DNA from: Clostridia bacterium
GTDB taxonomy: Bacteria > Bacillota > Clostridia > Christensenellales > Borkfalkiaceae
Direction: 5' to 3'
Length of the DNA: 8,063 bases
NCBI GenBank assembly: GCA_029054485.1
Contig: JAIDFD010000045.1
Span: 1 to 8,063, forward strand
Positions 5,488 through 8,063 of this stretch are shown here, in pieces (the stretch's first letter is position 1; every line of letters starts with the position of its first letter). The notes beneath the pieces are model-generated. The model was not told the DNA's origin, made no database searches, and saw nothing but the letters and a program-made list of their open reading frames with translations. The position numbers were made by a program, and so were the translations under genes.

Positions 5488-6557
5488 AAACGCCCAGAGA
5501 AGACGGATTTATAATGCCCGCCGAGTATGATGAACACAGCGCAACGATAATGATTTGGTGCGAGAGAGCGGGTAGTTGGCCTCACGGCGCACAGCCCGCA
5601 CGAAGGGTTTTTGCCGAATTAATAAGAACGATTTCGCAGGGTGAAAAGGTTTACCTTGCCGTATCGCCGCGCGGGAGAGCGAGTGCGGAAAAGCTGCTCG
5701 CCGAACAGATTGCAAATAAATCGGTAGAGCTTTGGGAAGTGGAAACGGACGACTGCTGGGCGAGAGATATCGGGCCGACCTTTGTAAAGTGCGGCAAGCA
5801 AGTCCGCGGCGTGGACTGGGAGTTCAACGCGTGGGGCGGCGAGTTCGACGGCTTGTACCCGCACTGGGAAAAAGACAATGCTTTCGCCTCGTTCGCTTGC
5901 AAAAAACTGGGCTTAAAGTATTATTCTGCGCGTCCCTTCATTTTGGAGGGCGGCTCTATACACTCCAACGGCAAGGGTACTGTCATCACCACCGCAGAGT
6001 GCCTTTTAAGCGAGGGGCGCAATATCAAAATGTTTAAATTTCAAATAGAGGATAATCTCAGAGAGTATCTCGGCGCAAAAAAAGTCGTATGGTTGCCCTA
6101 CGGAGTTTACGGTGATGAAACAAACGGACACGTTGACAACGTCTGCGCTTTCGTTGATGAAAACACTGTTGTTCTCGGCTGGACGGAACAAGATAAATAC
6201 CGTAAACGTTTATGCGAAGAAAATCTCGAAGCTCTGCAAGCGGCGGGGATTAACGTCATAAAAATTCCCTTCCCCGAAAAACCCGTTATGTATACGATGC
6301 ACGATTTGGGCGGACTTGTTTACGAAGATGGCGAAATCGAGCGCAATATCGGCGAGCCTCTCGCCGCGTCTTACGTCAATTTTTACGTCTGCAACGCCGC
6401 CGTTTTAGTACCTGTTTTCGGCGATAATAACGATAAAGTTGCGCTTGAAATTTTAAGTAAGGCGTTCCCGCAGAAAAAAATCGTTCCCGTGTTTGCGCGT
6501 GAACTTTTATTGGGCGGAGGAAATATTCACTGTCTTACACAGCAGATACCTAAGTAA
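5484..6557 (+). CDS. aguA: Agmatine deiminase (agmatine iminohydrolase)
   Basis: This 357-residue protein belongs to the peptidyl-arginine-deiminase-like superfamily (guanidine-modifying beta/alpha propeller). Visible motifs are DDCWARDIGPTF (89-100), EFNAWGGEFDG (113-123), EGGSIHSNGKGT (155-166), DETNGHVDN (211-219) with the active-site His216 and Asp218, and the C-terminal GGGNIHC (344-350) with the nucleophile Cys350. It hydrolyses agmatine to N-carbamoylputrescine and ammonia. The start overlaps the nspC stop by four bases (ATGA), with AGGAAAGG (5471-5478) inside the nspC end as its ribosome binding site, which implies translational coupling. All expected catalytic residues are present. 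The stop TAA is the first codon of repeat copy B. Confidence 0.96.
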   Translation: MKTPREDGFIMPAEYDEHSATIMIWCERAGSWPHGAQPARRVFAELIRTISQGEKVYLAVSPRGRASAEKLLAEQIANKSVELWEVETDDCWARDIGPTFVKCGKQVRGVDWEFNAWGGEFDGLYPHWEKDNAFASFACKKLGLKYYSARPFILEGGSIHSNGKGTVITTAECLLSEGRNIKMFKFQIEDNLREYLGAKKVVWLPYGVYGDETNGHVDNVCAFVDENTVVLGWTEQDKYRKRLCEENLEALQAAGINVIKIPFPEKPVMYTMHDLGGLVYEDGEIERNIGEPLAASYVNFYVCNAAVLVPVFGDNNDKVALEILSKAFPQKKIVPVFARELLLGGGNIHCLTQQIPK

Positions 6558-6677
6558 AACGCATATATACTTCGCAATACTGCGTTACGCTTGCGTTTTG
6601 TTTTGGTTGTGTACGCAAAGTACACGCCTTGCAACAAATCCGCGCGTGACTTGTCTTGCTCGCATCTCTGCGTTTTA
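6555..6677 (+). repeat. Intergenic palindromic repeat, copy B (123 bp), between aguA and aguB
   Basis: This is a full-length partner of the block at 2909-3032. Its ends TAAAACGCA (6555-6563) and TGCGTTTTA (6669-6677) are perfect inverted repeats but differ in sequence from those of copy A. Inside are GTTACGC/GCGTGAC (6584-6590 with 6644-6650, one wobble) and a perfect hairpin GTGTAC/GTACAC (6609-6614 with 6620-6625) around a GCAAA loop, so the whole element can fold as a long imperfect rod. The first TAA is the aguA stop codon. The gap from the element to the aguB start is 27 bp. Confidence 0.85.
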
Positions 6678-6704
6678 TAAATTTTTTAATAAAGGCTTAA
6701 TTTT

Positions 6705-7577
6705 ATGAAAAAAATCAAACTTGCATGCGTTCAGATGAAGTGTTCTTCAGAACGCGCGGAAAATATAAAAAAGGCGGTTGCCGAAGTCAAAAAAGCGGCG
6801 GCGGAGGGCGCGAATATTATTTTGCTGCCCGAGCTTTTCGAGCGCATTTATTTCTGTCAGGAACGCCGCTACGATTATTATTCATTTGCCGAACCCACCG
6901 GGGACCACGCGGCGGTAAAAGAGCTTTTGCCCCTTTCTAAAAAGCTAAACGTTGTTATTCCCGTAAGTTTTTACGAGAAGAGCGGAAACGTTCTTTTTAA
7001 CTCGGTTGCGGTTTTGGACTGCGGAAAAATTCTCGGAGTTTACCGCAAAACCCATATTCCCGACGACCATTATTATCAGGAAAAATTTTACTTCACCACC
7101 GGTGACAGCGGCTTTAAAACTTTTGAAACGACTTTCGGGGTTTTGGGCGTTGGTATCTGCTGGGACCAGTGGTTTCCTGAAACGGCGCGGAGCCTCGCTT
7201 TAAACGGTGCGGAAATTATTTTGTACCCCACCGCAATCGGGAGCGAGCCCGTTCTCGGCGTAGACAGCTCGGCGCACTGGCAGCGGGTTATGCAGGGACA
7301 TTCGGCGGCAAATCTCGTGCCCGTTGCGGCGGCTAACAGAATAGGCAAAGAAGAGGTTTCCCCCTGCGCCGAAAACGGCGGGCAAAGCTCTTCGCTTACC
7401 TTCTACGGCTCTTCTTTCATAACCGACAACACGGGCGCAAAGATTGCGGAGCTTGGAAAAGAGGAAGAGGGGATTGTTTACGCCGACTTCGATTTGGACG
7501 AGCTGAAAAAGGCGCGTCTCGAATGGGGACTGTTCCGCGACCGCCGTCCCGAAACTTACAAAGACATCACCAAGTAA
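6705..7577 (+). CDS. aguB: N-carbamoylputrescine amidohydrolase (nitrilase superfamily)
   Basis: At 290 residues this is a standard-length carbon-nitrogen hydrolase. The Glu-Lys-Cys catalytic triad is visible: E43 in LLPELFE, K115 in YRKTHIPD and C152 in GVGICWDQWFPE. The last motif and the YRKTHIPDD stretch are characteristic of the N-carbamoylputrescine branch rather than of generic nitrilases. It cleaves N-carbamoylputrescine to putrescine, CO2 and ammonia, completing the arginine-to-putrescine route begun by SpeA and AguA. The ATG follows a weak AAAGG (6691-6695). It is the last gene of the operon; a strong hairpin terminator begins 11 bp after the stop. Confidence 0.95.
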   Translation: MKKIKLACVQMKCSSERAENIKKAVAEVKKAAAEGANIILLPELFERIYFCQERRYDYYSFAEPTGDHAAVKELLPLSKKLNVVIPVSFYEKSGNVLFNSVAVLDCGKILGVYRKTHIPDDHYYQEKFYFTTGDSGFKTFETTFGVLGVGICWDQWFPETARSLALNGAEIILYPTAIGSEPVLGVDSSAHWQRVMQGHSAANLVPVAAANRIGKEEVSPCAENGGQSSSLTFYGSSFITDNTGAKIAELGKEEEGIVYADFDLDELKKARLEWGLFRDRRPETYKDITK

Positions 7578-7588
7578 GCTATAAAAAA

Positions 7589-7618
7589 TAAGCCCTGCGG
7601 CTTTCGCCGCAGGGCTTA
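7589..7618. terminator. Bidirectional intrinsic terminator between aguB and nifJ
   Basis: TAAGCCCTGCGGC (7589-7601) pairs perfectly with GCCGCAGGGCTTA (7606-7618) over 13 bp around a TTTC loop. Reading the - strand, the stem is followed by TTTTTTAT, a good T-tract for the nifJ-like gene. Reading the + strand, an A/T-rich run with scattered Ts follows, so it should also stop the polyamine operon. Confidence 0.93.
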
Positions 7619-7632
7619 AATTTATTTAAGAA

Positions 7633-8063
7633 TTATTTTTTCTTAGTGGTCGTTGCTTTTTTAGCAGCGGGTTTTTTTTCTGCCTTGGGTTTTTCCGCTT
7701 TGGGAGCGGCAGCTTTCTTTGCGGGAGCTTTCGCCGCAGTCTTGGCTGCGGGTTTTGCCGCGGGCTTAGCCGCTACGGGAGCAGCGGGAGCGGGCTGGCT
7801 TGCCGCAAGTTTCTTATAACCTTCAAGACGTGCCTTAGCCGACTCTTCTGTTCTCTTGAACAGCTCTTTCGCAACGTCCTCGCCCTGAGTCTTAACGAGC
7901 GAAGCGTAACGTGTTTCGCTTACAAGGAAGTCCTGATAGCTTGCGGTGGGATCCTTGGAGTCAAGGGTGAACACCTCGCCGTCGGGGTTGTATCTGTACA
8001 ACTGCCAGTATCCGCAGTCAACAGCCTCCTTTTCTTCAAGCTGGCTCTTGGTCATATTGATAC
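7633..8063 (-). CDS. nifJ: Pyruvate:ferredoxin (flavodoxin) oxidoreductase, C-terminal end (5' part outside window)
   Basis: The - strand frame is open from the window edge (codons for I-N precede the ATG at 8053-8055) and stops at TAA, 7635-7633, so this is a 3' fragment and not a 140-residue gene. MTKSQLEEKEAVDCGYWQLY, then RYNP and FTLDSKDPTASYQDFL, followed by ETRYASL, matches the extreme C-terminus of single-chain pyruvate oxidoreductases, which are usually about 1,170-1,200 residues. The enzyme oxidatively decarboxylates pyruvate to acetyl-CoA and reduces ferredoxin in anaerobes. The last 55 residues (nt 7636-7800) are an unusual tail made almost only of Ala, Lys and Pro with some Glu and Thr, ending TTTKKK. 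The gene converges on aguB and shares its terminator; its promoter is out of view. Confidence 0.9.
   Translation of the reverse strand, partial: INMTKSQLEEKEAVDCGYWQLYRYNPDGEVFTLDSKDPTASYQDFLVSETRYASLVKTQGEDVAKELFKRTEESAKARLEGYKKLAASQPAPAAPVAAKPAAKPAAKTAAKAPAKKAAAPKAEKPKAEKKPAAKKATTTKKK

Noticed and set aside
2909..6677. CRISPR array.
   Set aside because: The repeats are kilobases apart, palindromic, long and separated by whole genes, with no regular spacers.

Overview
The window carries a nearly complete polyamine-biosynthesis operon on the + strand, flanked by two genes cut by the window edges. GC content is intermediate, Shine-Dalgarno sites are purine-rich, the leading promoter is a sharp SigA-type promoter, and a pyruvate:ferredoxin oxidoreductase lies next door. 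Together these suggest an anaerobic, probably gut-associated, uncultured Firmicutes/Clostridia-like bacterium. This placement is inference; there is no rRNA or other phylogenetic marker here.

Layout: 2-199 is the 3' end of an XRE-type helix-turn-helix regulator gene. 200-582 is a non-coding leader with a consensus promoter (TTGACA-17-TATACT), about 220 nt of hairpin-rich RNA of unrecognised class, and a strong intrinsic terminator/attenuator ending just before the ribosome binding site of the first enzyme gene. 583-7577 holds six co-directional genes: speA (Orn/Lys/Arg decarboxylase, probably arginine), speE (spermidine synthase family), carboxy(nor)spermidine dehydrogenase, nspC (carboxynorspermidine decarboxylase), aguA (agmatine deiminase) and aguB (N-carbamoylputrescine amidohydrolase). 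7589-7618 is a terminator shared with the convergent 3' end of a nifJ-like gene (7633-8063, - strand), whose product ends in an odd histone-H1-like Lys/Ala/Pro tail.

Pathway: SpeA turns arginine into agmatine. AguA and AguB convert agmatine through N-carbamoylputrescine to putrescine. The dehydrogenase condenses putrescine with aspartate semialdehyde and NspC decarboxylates the product, giving spermidine without S-adenosylmethionine. SpeE would need decarboxylated SAM, but no speD is in the window, so its role in this operon is the main biochemical question.

The most distinctive non-coding feature is a repeat family inside the operon. There are two ~124-bp copies (2909-3032 and 6555-6677, about 85% identical) and a 35-bp internally deleted copy (4311-4345), all in the same orientation. 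Each starts exactly at the TAA stop codon of the upstream gene and ends about 25 bp before the next start codon. The outer arms differ between copies but remain complementary within each copy. The elements resemble enterobacterial ERIC elements in size, position and folding, but I do not recognise the sequence.
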